Shown in pieces: positions 10,601 to 22,755 of a DNA stretch of 64,000 nucleotides. The stretch spans positions 1,364,456-1,428,455 of the forward strand of contig CM030944.1 in NCBI GenBank assembly GCA_018136815.1, given 5' to 3'. The position numbers and the translations under genes were made by a program. Source of the stretch: Isochrysis galbana (taxonomy: Eukaryota; Haptophyta; Isochrysidales; Isochrysidaceae). The notes under the pieces are model-generated. The model searched no databases and was not told the DNA's origin. It saw nothing but the letters and a program-made list of their open reading frames with translations. Position 1 is the stretch's first letter. Every line of letters begins with the position of its first letter.

Positions 10601-13600
10601 TGTCGGGGCCTCCATGAATGCAAAATCTAGGACCCTCTGGCTCCTGCCGCGTGACATGTCATCGTGGGGAGTGGATGAGTGATCCTCGGCGCAAAGCAGG
10701 CGAGGAGCAGCAATGACGGGGTAAATAACGATGGAATACGCAGCACAGTCCGGACAACAAAGCCCCGTGGCCACCCACCTGTGAAAGCTTGCATGCGTAG
10801 ACGTACTCGTTCATCGTGAAGAGCCAGAATTCCACGGTCTCGGCGTGAGCTTGGCCACTCCCATCCGCCTCGGTCAAGCTGTCGTCGTGGTGCCTCTGCG
10901 TCCCATGAGATGAAGTCACCGTGTTTGCAGCTTTCTCTTCGTCGTCAGACTGTTGCACCCCTGAAGGTGATGGAGCGGTTCCACCAGAAAGACAGGCTTC
11001 GCTGCCTCGCTCAAGAGTAGACGCTGTGCTCATGTCAGGTTCAGCAGCGTCAGGAGACAACTGGTTTCGAGATGCAGTGGATAGAGCCTGCTGCTGCAAG
11101 GCGGCAGTAGCTTCAACATCGTATAGGCCTATCGCCGAATCGCGCCTGCATTTCGTCATTAGAGGAAGGCAGGGAGTTCAAATTGAGTATACCACTAGAA
11201 CTTAGCCGACTGGCGTTCACCAAGAATTCCACTGTGCATATGGGAGATGGAAGAGGCAGGTGGCAGTATTGAGCCACAATGGCGAGTGTAGCTCACCCCC
11301 CCACAGCTACGAGACGTCCATCATAAGAGAGCGAGACGGAGTACACGCGGTCTGCTCGTGGTATGATGCAATGCAAGATGAATCGGCCATCGTTGCTAAT
11401 ACGGTAAATGCGAGCTTCACCATTCCAAGAAGCCACAGCAAAGAAGGAGGTGCTGCCACTACTGCTGCCTGGGTGACCTCCCTCGCGGTGACCCCCGGCC
11501 ACGGTGGCCGCTGCATTTGCCGACGCCTCAAACTTATTGTTGTGGTCCGAGCGATTACCGCGCGAGGTTTCTTCTCGGCGGCTACCTTCCCCGGAGAAGG
11601 CGCAGGACCACAAGAATGCCGGGCGACCCGGCGTGCGAAACGGCAGGACCTATGGATATAGCACCGAGAAGAGAAATCAGGCAAAATCAAAGATCATCCA
11701 AGTTGTGGAAATAAGAGGTGGTCAGTGTGAGCTAGAAGTCCCGCAAGCTCGAATTCTAGCACGATCTCCGAGGCCATGCGCCAAGAGGCGCAAGGTAGAT
11801 GGCTATCCAATCTCTCAAAGCCGCACAAATGTGCAGTGGGGACGGCGTAGTCACGTGAGAGGCGAGAGAACGTTTTGCAACCCGCGCCCTTCCTTGTCGA
11901 TCATGCCATGAGCATAACCAACCACGCATCTAGCACGGTTGATGAAACGACAACCACAAGGCGACAGCAACCGAGGGCATCACAAGGGGATCTTTCGCCG
12001 TGGACTCGTGCTAATATCAAATACAAGGTTTAGAAACGGGCAAGAAGAACGTGCCTGGTTACAAATTTGCCGAACGTGGACGACTGGAGCCGAGGGGTCG
12101 TCGTTGGGCTCGTAAATAGCTTGTGGCCTGCGGGCACCGCCCGGTATACGCCGTTGCGGCACTCCACTGCCTGGATAGCTGCCCCGCGAGCTTGCAGCAC
12201 AAGCGCTACTCGTGCAGCCCACGCCCATGCTCATCATTGCGGCTGACGGGCACACCGGCGATAAGTCGCTATCGATGCCACCATCAGAGTCTCTGTTTGA
12301 GGCACCATCACGAGGAGCTCGACTCGCTCTATCTAGGCTTGCCCCAACGCCGGGGTTGTGGGCGTAGGCGCGGTAAAGGGCAAGCCCCCGGAAGGAGGAA
12401 GAGCCACGTGAATGCCGCGCCGGTAGAGACGTGACGACGCTGCCTTGAGTGGTCGCAAGGCTGTTCAAGTCACTTGTGCGCGCAGAAGATGGCGAGGCTT
12501 GTGGCGTGGCCCCTACACTAGCTGTTGCGGCCATCAGATCTGCAAGTGTCGGTAAAGGAATGAGTTCCACCTCTCCAGATGGTTGTCGCACGGGAAGGGA
12601 GCGCAAGACGTGCACGGCCTCCCCAAATCCGCCCAGTGCAATATAATGACCGTCGGCGGAGAAAGCGGCACAACGAATCTCCCGGTCAGCCAAGAGAGTG
12701 CACAGCAGCCGGTCCGCTCGAGCGTCATAAATCTAGGAGAAGGCGGTGGGGGCGGGGTTGACATCTAGGTGACCAGGAGCACGCCGAAATTATATCCAAA
12801 GTGAACCTGTGATTGGTAATGTACTCACACTAAGGTACGGCCTCACCTGTACGTAGCCGACACCGCCTTTGAGGCCGCCAGCGAGGAGCACGAGGCTATC
12901 ACACTCAGACAAGGCTATAACAGTTGCATGATATGATGATCCTGCAGCTGTTGCCGGGAGGGCACGGAGACCACCGAGTCCAAGACGTCCCAGGTTACCC
13001 ATGCCGCATGACACATTGGTGAGGCTATCATCCGAGATGGCCGGCGAGGGCGATTGCTTCGAAATGCCCAATGGCGGAGATGCCAATGCGAGCTCCGCGG
13101 AGAGGCCCTCGTAACGGATGAAATCGGTGCCAGCGTACACGGGATACCTGAATGGGTTGAGAGGATGTTTGGTCTACACAAATGCAAGAGCGGCCATGGT
13201 ATTGGCTCGCCAAATGACACGCCAAGTCATCGCCCCTTACTGATCTCGCTCGCACGTCCGTCTTGTAGCGTACATTTTGACCAGTTGATCGAACCCTCCA
13301 ACTAATAGTAGTCCCCCATCGCTCGAGAGAGCCACACATCGCAGCCGTCTTCGATGTCTCTCTTGCCGAAGGGTAGCTCCGGTGCCGGAATCCAGGAGCG
13401 TCACCGAATGGTCGCCAGCCACAGCTAGGATGTCCCCACAACCTGAAAATGCCACACCGCCCTACGGAAAGGTATTGAAAGAAGAGTAAGAGGACGCCCA
13501 TCTCTGTGTGAGGCTTTACACATCGCTCAAGAACTCGTGAATCGCCGGTGTGGAACGGCGCAGATCATGTGGCAAAAGCATCGTGGAAGTGCGGCCTCGC

Positions 13601-16570
13601 CGGCGGGCGCATGAAGCGAGCCTGATCCCATCGCAATCCATACCTGCCTCGCCGGATGCGGAGTCATCAATAGAGGCTCGACATACGCCGCCACGTGCAA
13701 CTCTTCTGCCGGAATGGCTTTCGACGTGGCCCCGACGGGCGGTGCAGGCGCTACGAGTAGCGCTTCGAGGTGAGACCTCAGCCGTGAATCGATCTGAATG
13801 CGCCAGACGTGAGTCTCATCGCTAGAACCAATGGCTAGTCTGAGGCGCTGCTGTGAGTGTCGGCTTGACAACGCCTCGCCGGTGTGGCTCCACCTGCGGC
13901 TCATTGTGCCCGTCATACGTAGCCGCGTTCCGCGGGTGTAGTCGACGAAGCCAAAGTCCTCGTCGTCAATGGGGGCGAATGCAAGCGAGTGGACACCTCC
14001 TCCGACGTCGATAGTGCGCAGACGGAAGGTAGCTAGACGACCATCTGCGGAGACCTTCGAAACTGCGTGTACCTCTGCACAATTCCATTCGCCTCCTACT
14101 GCAAGCACGCTGCCTTCCGAGTTGAGGGCAACCGCCAACACGTCGCCGGGGGTCGATATGGACGCCGCCAAGCTCAGCGCAGCGCCTCCTGGTGGGGAAT
14201 GCTCTTGAGCGTTGGGTGCCACCGCTCGCGATGTATCGGGGGGCGGTCTGAGTCGTATTGAGGATCCGCTATGTAACTTCCAATATTCGTCGTGGAATCC
14301 CCCACCACAAAACGGAGCCTTGTCGCTTCCTATCAGCCCTTCTGGCTCTCCTCTCGAGGCGCCAGACGCCACCACGTCCGAGTCCTTCGACGAGTCCGCT
14401 GCGGCTATGCCGGAGGGCGACCCGTCGCCTTCAGAGATCCGAGGGCCACAGCCGCCAATGAGGAGACTGCCCCGCCCACTGAAGTCATATGGCCGTGTCT
14501 GCGATGGATGGCTATGCTTGGCGTAATCGTCGACAGCTGCACAGGTGTCGGTTGAGCTCGATGGTAGCGGGTTGGGGCCGCACGGTGGAAAAGGGTTCAC
14601 CGTGGCCATACTCCTTCCGGATATGCGTGTAGGGCATCGATACAGCTGGTAGAGATGGACTGTGCGATCAGTGCCTCCGACTCCCAGCAAACTCGAGGCT
14701 TGTGCAGCACACAGTGAATTCACCTACGAAGGTGCATAAGGCGGGCGGATTGAGCGCCGGAATGTGAAGCGAAACCACACATAGATAGCCGCCCGGTGAG
14801 CAAGCCATCGAGGCCGGCAGGTAGTTAGCCACCGTCCTGGCGTTACATTCTGCAAATGTAAGAAGTCTAGAGGTGGAAGCCATCTGCCCAACTGAGACCG
14901 TCGCTACTTTGCCGCACTAGCTCTCGCCATTTCGCCGCACCTGTCCGGGAAACGTGTGGCAGAAGAGCTGCACAGCGGCCGTTTCCCCCATGAGCGCTGC
15001 ATTCAGGCTGAAACCGTATATTCGCTTGTCGAAAGTCCCACAGACGAGCAAAGTATCGTTAGTGCCACCGATGCCCAGGCCCTCCGGCCTAACATCGGCG
15101 CCCCCTCCACTCGATCGTTCGTGCTCGTCTGATGCCGAAAAGAAAGCGACAGACGTGATGGTATCACTGGTCTCGAAGCAGGCAACCTGCTCGCCATTGT
15201 CAACGCGCCAGACCACGGCTAATTTACCGCCGCCACCTGCAGCGAAGTACCTACAATTTCGACAAAGGTAGCCCTGATAAGCTACCGCCCTTCTTCTTAG
15301 CAAGAGAATTCGGAAGCTCCCGTCCCGATCCCCCACACAACCCCTCTCTGCCGAACAGAGAGATTGTGTGCTCAGCGGCATTTGCAAGGCGTGCTCCCAC
15401 GGGACCCAAGAGATGACCCTAAATTAATTGAGCCGCTCACGCGTCATCGGGCGATACAGCAACGGAGATGACCGTCTCGTGGTAGTGCTTCTCGTGAATC
15501 ATGTCCATCGCAGCTGCCGTTCGCCGTGTGCCCGCATGAGGAGCACGATGAGCGCCCTCGCGGGAAGCTGAGGCTGCCGCGCTGTCACTGCCACCATGTG
15601 CATTGCGTCGAGGGCCTTTTGCCCCCCCCTGGTGGGTGTCACATGAATCCTCGATGCGGACTCTCGCACTAGATGCCGTCGAGCCAACGGCTGCTGGGCC
15701 CGCACTCGATCGGGCCCAAGCCAACAGTGCCTCCCCGGCACTTCTCCTTTCCGCTTCACTTTGCCCAGGTGGTGCCGCCATCCCCGAACCGCCAGATGGC
15801 CCAGCTGCTGTCGCAGGTGCACGCGCTACCGTGGACGGAGTGGGAACACTTCCTTGCGGAGCTTGCCAAGCTCGACCGGATACGGTCATCTCCTTAATGC
15901 TGCCTATGCAATCGCTGCCACCAGATGTGTGGCGGTCCGCTTCCGCTGCAGCAGGCGAGGCGGCTGCAAAAGTTGTCGGCTGTGTTCCAGCGAAACGTGT
16001 CGAGAAAAGAGGCATACCATCGGTGGCAACCATTCCAATCTGCGGTGGCGGTTGACACCTCTGCGGAGCGCCTTCCGCCACAAGTCTGCTCGCAAACGGC
16101 GGAAATTCAGGAGACAACCCACCACGGGACCGACTTAGCAGCGGTGAAGAGTTTTGCCTTTGGGAGGGTGACCGAGAGCGTGCGGGAGCGGCCGTGGAAG
16201 GCGAATCGGCTGGCAGCAGCGTATGCGCAGAGCCCCAGCTCTGTTCTTGCGTGGAGCCAGGTGAGCTGCCCATGCTGGTAGAAGTGGCAGGCTGTGAGAC
16301 GGCAGACGCGCGCACAAGCGCGGCACACATCGCAGCCACATCGCGTTGCGTCATGTCGTCCACCCTCCTGATTGCCCCCGGTGCGGCGTTGGCGCCGTCC
16401 ACGAGTGTACGGCTAGCGCCCGCCGGAGTGCGCTCGCGTGAGCGCCGGCTGCTCTTTTTGGCCCAGCTCTCCCTCGGTGATTGGCTCCCCTGTGCAGCCG
16501 GGCGGCCAGGGTCTCGTCTCTCCCCTGGAGGTGAGTCGAGCATGCCCAGGTGGTTCGGGTTGGTCAGCAT
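4671..16570 (-). CDS. WD40-ankyrin-TRP/polycystin-like cation channel, multi-exon
   Basis: About 12 kb of minus strand assembled from many exons. Exon 1 (16570-15441) is Ser/Ala/Pro-rich. WD40-type blades follow: 15250-14941 (KLAVVWRVDNGEQVACFET), 14723-13630, 13462-13275 (LAVAGDHSVTLLDSGTG), about 13158-12830, 12693-12020, then blocks to about 9980. An ankyrin-like stretch near 9810-9590 (PALINCREQQSGSTFLQLAI) and FEILARTFPREYLRLLGEM near 9100 follow. Hydrophobic segments lie near 7590-7450, 6840-6700 and 6190-6080. A pore-like FRAFHTALDIFLFG lies near 5760. S6 is the exon 5389-5288 (VQIVLLNLLIAKLSDAYAKI), the classic TRP/PKD S6 signature. The C-terminus has a coiled coil (about 5045-4990) and stops at 4671. 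It is probably a membrane cation channel with a large cytosolic propeller. Several exon borders in 9-7 kb and 14.9-14.7 kb are uncertain. It could be two genes, but no stop-plus-promoter break was seen. Confidence 0.75.
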
Positions 16571-17024
16571 TCAGTGGTGGAGCGCGCAGCCACCGGGAAA
16601 GCGCCACAGAGAAGGAGGCAGAGGGAGGGAAGCAAGGTGCACACCAGAAGAATAGGGCAGCGCCCAAGGAGTGGAAAGGGAGAGGGAGGGGGGCGGAAGA
16701 GGAGAGGGAGAGGGAGGAAGCGAGGAATCGAGGAAGAGAGACAGAAGGGTGTGTGAAGAGGCAGAAGAACGAGGGGGGGGGAAGGGAGGGGAGGGAAAAG
16801 AGAGAGAGGATGGGAGGGAGGGAGAGAGGGGCCGACGCCTCTCCCGCCCGGGGCAATCGCAGCGCCCCTCTCTTCCCTTCCCGTGGTGTCTCTATAAATA
16901 GTACTTAAAATATTTCACCGAGGGCGCCCTTTGGCCATCGCTATGAGTCATCTACTCGCGTCGATGAGATTATATTGTAAAATATGGCCCCACAAGTAGT
17001 AGTCCGTGGTGCCCGGCGGCGACG
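16571..17024. promoter_or_regulatory. Divergent promoter with purine/pyrimidine tract and TATA-like box
   Basis: The two genes start in opposite directions from this 454-bp spacer. Positions 16610-16830 are nearly pure purine on the plus strand, giving a pyrimidine-rich leader to the minus-strand channel gene. A TATA-like TCTATAAATAG lies near 16890. CT-rich leaders also precede the starts at 27526, 34603, 42609 and 60156, so this looks like a local promoter style. Confidence 0.5.
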
Positions 17025-18029
17025 ATGTGGCTGGCGCTAGTCGGCGCAAGCGCGCTCTCTCTCCATCTGCCCGCGCCGCGGGCAGCAGCTCGCGCGCGGT
17101 GCGCGACGATGCGGTTTGAGGAGTACGAGGCGCTTGAGGTTGAGCTGCGCGCCTACCTTGCCGCGCTCGAGCCGCAGGACGCGCTAGACGCACCCTCGCC
17201 GCTCGCGTACGCGGAGCTCACGCGAAATGGGCGGCTCGACTTGGTGGAAGGCTGCATGGCGCATGGCGGGTACATCGCTGTGAGCAAGCGGATGGGGCTG
17301 CCCCTTCGCTTCGCCAATCTCAACGACGCTCCGGCCCCCCAGACCCCGCGCATCACCGAGGAGCTGCCACCCACGATCGGGCTCAAGCTGAGCGGTGCAC
17401 GCCGAGAGGAGGAGATGGCGGCGGCAATGGTGAAGGCGGAGGCCAGCAAGAGCGGCTATGAAACCAGGACGGTCGAAAAGGGCGGTACCATCTATGAGCC
17501 GACGCCACTCAATCTGCCTTCCAGCGCCAAGGGAACAGCAGGAGCAGACTCACAGTCAAGCTGGCAGTTTGCGTGGCTCTTCCGCTTTGATGATGCAGAG
17601 AGAGCAAGCCTTCTCCTCTTCACCTGGGTGAGCGCCGTTGCCTACGGACGGTCTTCGGCTTCCCTGCTCGATGATGGACTGCTGACTGCATTACAGATAG
17701 CGGCACAGGTGCGTATTGCTGCGCGCCTTGGGTGGTGTCACTCAACCTAGAGGAGCCTCAAGCACTTGAAGGCCTTCACTTTGGCCTTTTGTTGCCTTGA
17801 CGGCCTTGGTTTTCAGGTGATGGCCGTCTTCTACTTCTTCGGTGGTGCTGCAGGCGCCATCATTGCCGCTCAGCGAGGTCTTTCGGAGCCTCCCGCAGCC
17901 TGGTTTTTCAAAGTGGTCCTGACTGGTCCGGGCGGTTTGCTCGAGCTCTTTCGCAGCTTGAGTGTTCAGCTAGCTAGTGAATCGGACGTGGTGGAATCTG
18001 GTGAGCGTGGTGACAAGAGTGGTACATGA
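17025..18029 (+). CDS. Small membrane protein with plastid-type presequence, two exons
   Basis: Exons 17025-17708 and 17817-18029 join in phase 0 (CAG/GTGCGT donor, TTTCAG acceptor) to give 298 residues. The start MWLALVGASALSLHLPAP is signal-peptide-like and is followed by RAAARARCATMRF, resembling bipartite plastid targeting of algae with secondary plastids. Residues about 60-100 hold YAELTRNGRLDLVEG, then GGYIAVSKRMGLP, a short motif (L-x3-GR-x-DL, GG, LGL) seen in plastid proteins and also in the CRIPT fusion at 22756. Two hydrophobic segments (LLLFTWVSAVAYG and VMAVFYFFGGAAGAIIAA) sit near the C-terminus. Predicted to be in a plastid or endomembrane. Function unknown. Confidence 0.7.
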
Positions 18030-20540
18030 ATGGCGTTTTTTAAGTCGGCGCAGTCAGGGGGCTGCGGAGTAGGTGTGGCATGATCGTCACGAACCAGAGG
18101 ATCGTCGCTGTTTCAGGAAAACGGGAGTTTCTTGCAGCTTGAAGAGACGTAGCATAGAGCGCACTCTTGGATCCGTTTCATCGTGTCAAACCTTCAACGA
18201 TGGAGAGCATTCGGTACATGACTGGCCGGGGCGTATGCGGACATTGTGTCGTTTCGTCTGAGCAAGCGCTCCCCTTCGTCGTTGCATTTGTTGCACTATC
18301 TGCAAATGCTGTTTCAGGGTGGTAAACTCAGTGCAAAAGCGCCATGTGATTAGTTTTTGCTCGTCGATTCTCAAGCGTGCACCGCACCTGGCAGCCATGA
18401 AAGCATGTATGCGTACGCCCATCCGTGCACCCTATGTTCAGCACCATGTAGAGAGCTCGCGTTGCGTGTATGTCGTGTAATCGCCGCCGTCATCATTCGT
18501 CTCATGTCCATGAACACGTGCGCTATGTGCCTGGAAAGCTTTGTGGAAGTGGTCTTGCATCTTCAAATTCAAACGGACCCCGTTTCTTTTTCGCCATGGC
18601 GTCGGTTTCAATCAGAACTCGCTACCTCCACATTGAGACCTAGACGGATGTGCTCAACTGAAGTCGGAATTTATTGAACTATTGTTAAATTGTTAAAGTC
18701 ACAGCGATGGAGCGATGGCTCGCTCAATGGCACCACACCCACACCACTCGACAATACGGAAGTCAGACCCGCATAGCCCGAAGCCCTCAAAAAGCCGACA
18801 AGTAGGGCGGTCAAACACTATTTTGACTTCTAAGGATGTAAAACTAAAAAGTCAGGATTGAGGAAATACATTAAAAGGCGGTAGAAACCCCGGAAAAATC
18901 CATCACCCATCTAGCACATATTCGATGCCCTTTGAGCCCCACCCAGGCCTCCCCGGGAGTCCCCACAAAGAAGAAGCGTGACCCAAAAACGGCAAAACAA
19001 GCCTAAATACACTATCTCGGAGAGCCCGAATTCAAAACGACGCCGGGCGCGATGCGAGCCGGTTCTTGTGCATCAGCCCGGTGCCCCGTGTCCGTGTCCG
19101 GCAGCGCCACATACGAAATAGCTAGGAACCGCCCAGCCAGCGACGCCAATCGCGCGCGATGCGCCCCCCAAGCCGCGTCGGAATCGGCCGCCGCGGCGCC
19201 CGAAAGCACACGCGCTAACGTCCGCCAAGAGGCCCGGAGAGCCCAACTTCGAACCGATCCTGAGCGCGCTGCGGGAGCGTTCTTGCCCATCGCTCCTCGT
19301 CTTTCAACCAGCCAGCGAACAACAACACATCCTTAAGATCTGTCTCTGGGACCAAAGGCTCTGCCGCTTCACAATGCGGGGGGTGCATTGCTCAGGCACA
19401 ACTGTGGTATGCTCGCGTCTTCAACTCCACGTTCGTCCTGACAACGGAAGTGTGACAGGTGGACAATGAAAAACGTGCGCCAAAAGGAGTCGGAGTTGGA
19501 GCTGGAGTGGGAGTCGCACTGACCCTCCTTCTCTTCTTTGTAATGTGGAAAGTAAAGCTGTGGCGCTTTTCCAAAACGGACAAGATGCGGCTCACCCCGG
19601 AGGCGGAAGAAAGGTTGAAAAAAGCCGCGCGCAAATAGATATGAACATTCCCCGTCTGAAGGCGGAAGAAGCGGAAGTTGAAATTAGAGAAGAGGGGGAG
19701 GTTGTCCCGCAAGTAGAACTTATACCGTCCACATGGGGGTAGTTTCCGAAAATACAACCAAACCTGAGGTTGCACCCTCTGACAACAACCACGGGCGGGA
19801 ACCCCAAGAGTAACCGACCGCCCGATGGCGCGGGGGAAGGCCGAGGAGTCGACCATCGGGGATCGGTACACGCCGCCTGCCACTGGAAACCCCGAACACT
19901 GAGCCCCTAGGTAGAGCACGAGGGGACGAGCCGCAAGACGAGTGAGAGGGAGTGATAAGGGATGCGGGCGCGGCTGTCAGGAAAATATCGCAGGGCCACG
20001 CGCGCGGTGAGAATGTTAAGAAGTTGTTTTTTAGGTGATTACGCGGCACTGAACACAATCTTTGAAATCATAAACGACCTCTCCGGTTACACCCCCGACA
20101 TCACGTGTCCGGCCGCGACCCATATATGACCTCACCGGTTACACCCAATGAGACCGAATGAACGCTCCTCGCCCTCGCCCTCCTGCGTCGCCACTTGGCA
20201 CTTGGCACGCGGGAGGCTCGCGACCACGCTCACCTAGACCCTCCTAGGGGACTGCGCCTGAGCCTCTTACCCAGGCCCGTAATAGGCCCGCAATCGCCGG
20301 CGGCGTCGTTGGTGTACACTTAACTGCTATCTAGCTTCACCACCCATCGCATGCATGGTGTGAAAAATATCTCCTCGTGCCTTGTCGACGGCTTCCTGGC
20401 CGATAGAGAAGAGAAAACATGCCCACTTCTTCCTCGTGACAGATAAATTGTCTTTAGGACCCTCGCTTCGAACATGATGCAGTCTAGAGCTGGTCCCAAA
20501 CAGTGAGGCCAATGAGAGCGATCTTCCTCCGCGTGCAGTC
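18030..20540. other. Long intergenic region with transposon remnants
   Basis: No convincing host gene was found. A hAT-like end lies at 18803. The minus-strand frame 19290-19012 looks faintly protein-like (GRFLAISYVALPDTD) but is short and unrecognised. A direct repeat of ACCTC(T/A)CCGGTTACACCC occurs near 20069 and 20129. The rest shows nothing I can support. Confidence 0.5.
18803..18835 (+). repeat. Solo hAT-like terminal repeat, copy 1
   Basis: It begins TAGGGCGGTCAAACA and continues TTTTGACTTCTAAGG. The same end recurs inverted at 22017-22052, 26055-26086 and 63421-63451. The TAGGG-GG start matches hAT terminal consensus. The flanking 8-mers of the four ends do not match each other, so I cannot pair them into whole elements. 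Confidence 0.55.
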
Positions 20541-21938
20541 TTAATCCCAGGTGGAAATCGACTCAGGTACACTCAATCCTAATCCCGCAGCCACAGCTTG
20601 AGCTTCGGCAACGGGGATCTCCTCGCGCCGTCGGCCATCAACAACGCGCCAAGCAATCTGACGATCAGCGCTCCACATGGCCGCCTCGCCAATAGCAGCT
20701 CCAGCTTCATACCGGAGCGTTTCGGCTCGGTCGCCCTCCGCATACCAGTAGGTGCCCGGGCCATCTTTCCTCCCCGCGCGGAACTGGCCCGCATACACGT
20801 TACCGTTCGCATATCTATACACCCCATGGCCATCTTCAAGCCCGGCCTTATACTGTCCCTCATAGCTGTGAAAGCTTGAGTACCTGTAGGTTCCATAGCC
20901 CTCTCTCCTATCTTCATGAAAGTCGCCCTCGTATACATCGCCATTGGCGTACCGGAAAACCCCTCGTCCCTCCTTCATCCCGGCCCGAAACTCGCCCTCA
21001 TACGTGCTTCCGTCTGGGTAGTGCAATGTGCCGTGGCCATGGCGGCGCCCATCGAGGAATTCGCCCTCATACTCTGTGCCGTCCGTGTACTTCCAGGTCC
21101 CACGTCCTGTTCTACGGTCCGCTCTCCATTCACCAATGTAGGTGCCCAAGGTCTCACAAGAGCACGTGCCCTCGCCCTCCCGTTGGTCGCTGACCCACTG
21201 ACCCGTATAGACGACGCCAGAGGTGTAGTGCATGATTCCGTTACCGTGTCGTCTCCGCTCAACGAAATCGCCCTCGTAGATGCTTCCATCCTTCCACACC
21301 ACCCTACCTCTGCCCCCACCAGGGCCACCGGTGTATGGGAAGTCAGGGTCAAAGCCTGTCCGGTGTCTACGTACAGGCTTTTCAGCAAGGTCCTTGGGGA
21401 TTTCAACACCCCATAGCGCGGCGAATTCGACCAGTGAGATGTGGGCGTCACCATCTGCGTCGCATTTGCTCACGAATTCTTCCGCTTGCTCACGACTCAT
21501 TGGACAACAATTGATCCCACCTCGTGTCAGTATCTCCACAAACTCGGCGTTCGCGATCCTGCCTGTGCCGGAGTTGTCAAACACACGAAAGGCGTGAATG
21601 AGTTGATCCGCAGGGGGTCGCTTCGCCCCAGCAAGGCAACGTGGGGCGATATACAGCACTGTGCCTTTGGATAGCCCAGCATTGCGCAGTGTGAGCTCAG
21701 CACAGTGGACAAGAGAGCCGCGTGCTGTGCCGATGGCGAGCGTCTTCACGTCCCATGCGCAAATAAGGGCGGCCCGTCGGAGCACGGTCTCCACCCGCTC
21801 ATCAAGTCCGGCCGAGAGCGCTTGCGCGCAGCCGCTCACTCGTATAGCCACCTGAGAGCTTGCTGCAGCGCGGGAGGAGCCTTCGTCGCGCATGGGAAAA
21901 CCTGGAAGACGTTTCGCTCCCCTCCTCTCTTCTTCCAC
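20541..21938 (-). CDS. EF-hand and MORN-repeat protein, single exon
   Basis: A 465-residue intronless protein. Residues about 30-100 have a ubiquitin-like character (ending LSKGTVLYIAPR). Two EF-hand loops follow, DNSGTGRIANAEF (121-133) and DADGDAHISLVEF (160-172), both with acidic and Gly positions suited to Ca2+. About eight complete MORN repeats plus one degenerate run from about 205 to 405 (G-x-Y-x-G-x-(F/W) with (R/E)-x-G-x-G ends). MORN arrays bind membranes or build cytoskeletal scaffolds, and EF-hands suggest a Ca2+-regulated role, possibly at cortex or flagellum. The first ATG of the frame is taken as start. The combination is plausible for protists; partners are unknown. Confidence 0.9.
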   Translation of the reverse strand: MEEERRGAKRLPGFPMRDEGSSRAAASSQVAIRVSGCAQALSAGLDERVETVLRRAALICAWDVKTLAIGTARGSLVHCAELTLRNAGLSKGTVLYIAPRCLAGAKRPPADQLIHAFRVFDNSGTGRIANAEFVEILTRGGINCCPMSREQAEEFVSKCDADGDAHISLVEFAALWGVEIPKDLAEKPVRRHRTGFDPDFPYTGGPGGGRGRVVWKDGSIYEGDFVERRRHGNGIMHYTSGVVYTGQWVSDQREGEGTCSCETLGTYIGEWRADRRTGRGTWKYTDGTEYEGEFLDGRRHGHGTLHYPDGSTYEGEFRAGMKEGRGVFRYANGDVYEGDFHEDRREGYGTYRYSSFHSYEGQYKAGLEDGHGVYRYANGNVYAGQFRAGRKDGPGTYWYAEGDRAETLRYEAGAAIGEAAMWSADRQIAWRVVDGRRREEIPVAEAQAVAAGLGLSVPESISTWD

Positions 21939-22016
21939 ATATTACAAAATTAAATTCGCACTGACTAGTAGCTCCTTCTCCCGCCACGCAGCGCGCGCAG
22001 CCCGCAGCCCGACCCT

Positions 22017-22052
22017 TACTAGGAGTTAAAAAGCCCCTGTTTGACCGCCCTA
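22017..22052 (-). repeat. Solo hAT-like terminal repeat, copy 2
   Basis: The complement reads TAGGGCGGTCAAACA, then GGGGCTTTTTAACTCCTAG. It is about 80 bp upstream of the MORN gene start. It matches the ends at 18803, 26086 and 63451. Confidence 0.55.
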
Positions 22053-22445
22053 AGACACAAGCAGATTGAGGTGTTAACGCATGTGCCACACCTAGCCAAT
22101 GGAGGTGGTGTTAACGCAAAGTGGGTCAACACCGGGTAAACATGAACCCATACGCCCTGTGCACCTCGCACCTCGCGGAGGAGTGAGGAGTGAGGAGTCC
22201 ATGAAATGAGAATGAGGGGTGAGGGGTGAGGAGTGGCGAGTGGCGAGTCGCCGGTCTACCCTCCAAATTGTGGGTGCTCTTGCTCTTGTAGTTTTATACC
22301 CAAACGGGGGGGTGCGGGGGTGAAAAGAAACTGGACTTCTTGCTTCTTGTTCTTGTAGGTTGTAGTCGTTGTAGTTGTAGTACCGGTACCGGTACCGGTA
22401 CCGGGCGATGAGGCTTGACATGGCATGAGGTAAGCCATAAGCCGC

Positions 22446-22490
22446 CTACACCTAACACCTAAGCCCTAAGCCCTAAGCCCTAAGCCTAAG
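22446..22490. repeat. Short telomere-like interstitial repeat
   Basis: Three to four tandem CCCTAAG units with degenerate neighbours (ACCTAACACCTAAG). This is one base longer than the common CCCTAA telomeric unit. It is too short to be a telomere and lies inside gene-bearing sequence; it may be a chance or repair-inserted remnant. A short TACCGG tandem lies just before it, at about 22380-22404. Confidence 0.4.
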
Positions 22491-22755
22491 AAAAGAGCGA
22501 CCAAAAACCGACACAATCCGAGTAAAGGAAAAGACGTTTGCAAACAACAGTTCGCAGGTGGACCTACCCCGAGATGCGGGTGTGCGCGGTTGGTGCATGG
22601 CTCGTCCGGTGTATGTATGTGGCTGGGGGCTACAGTAGAGCTAGAGCAGATCTCCTGCGACGCTATAAGTTCTAACGCCTATCCTTCTAAGTACTAAGTA
22701 CCCTAAAAGTGAAGCGGGCGCACCCCACTCGCGGGCGTGAGGACCGTCGCGCGCG

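Noticed and set aside
22446-22490. Chromosome end
   Set aside because: Only a few CCCTAAG units, with genes on both sides.
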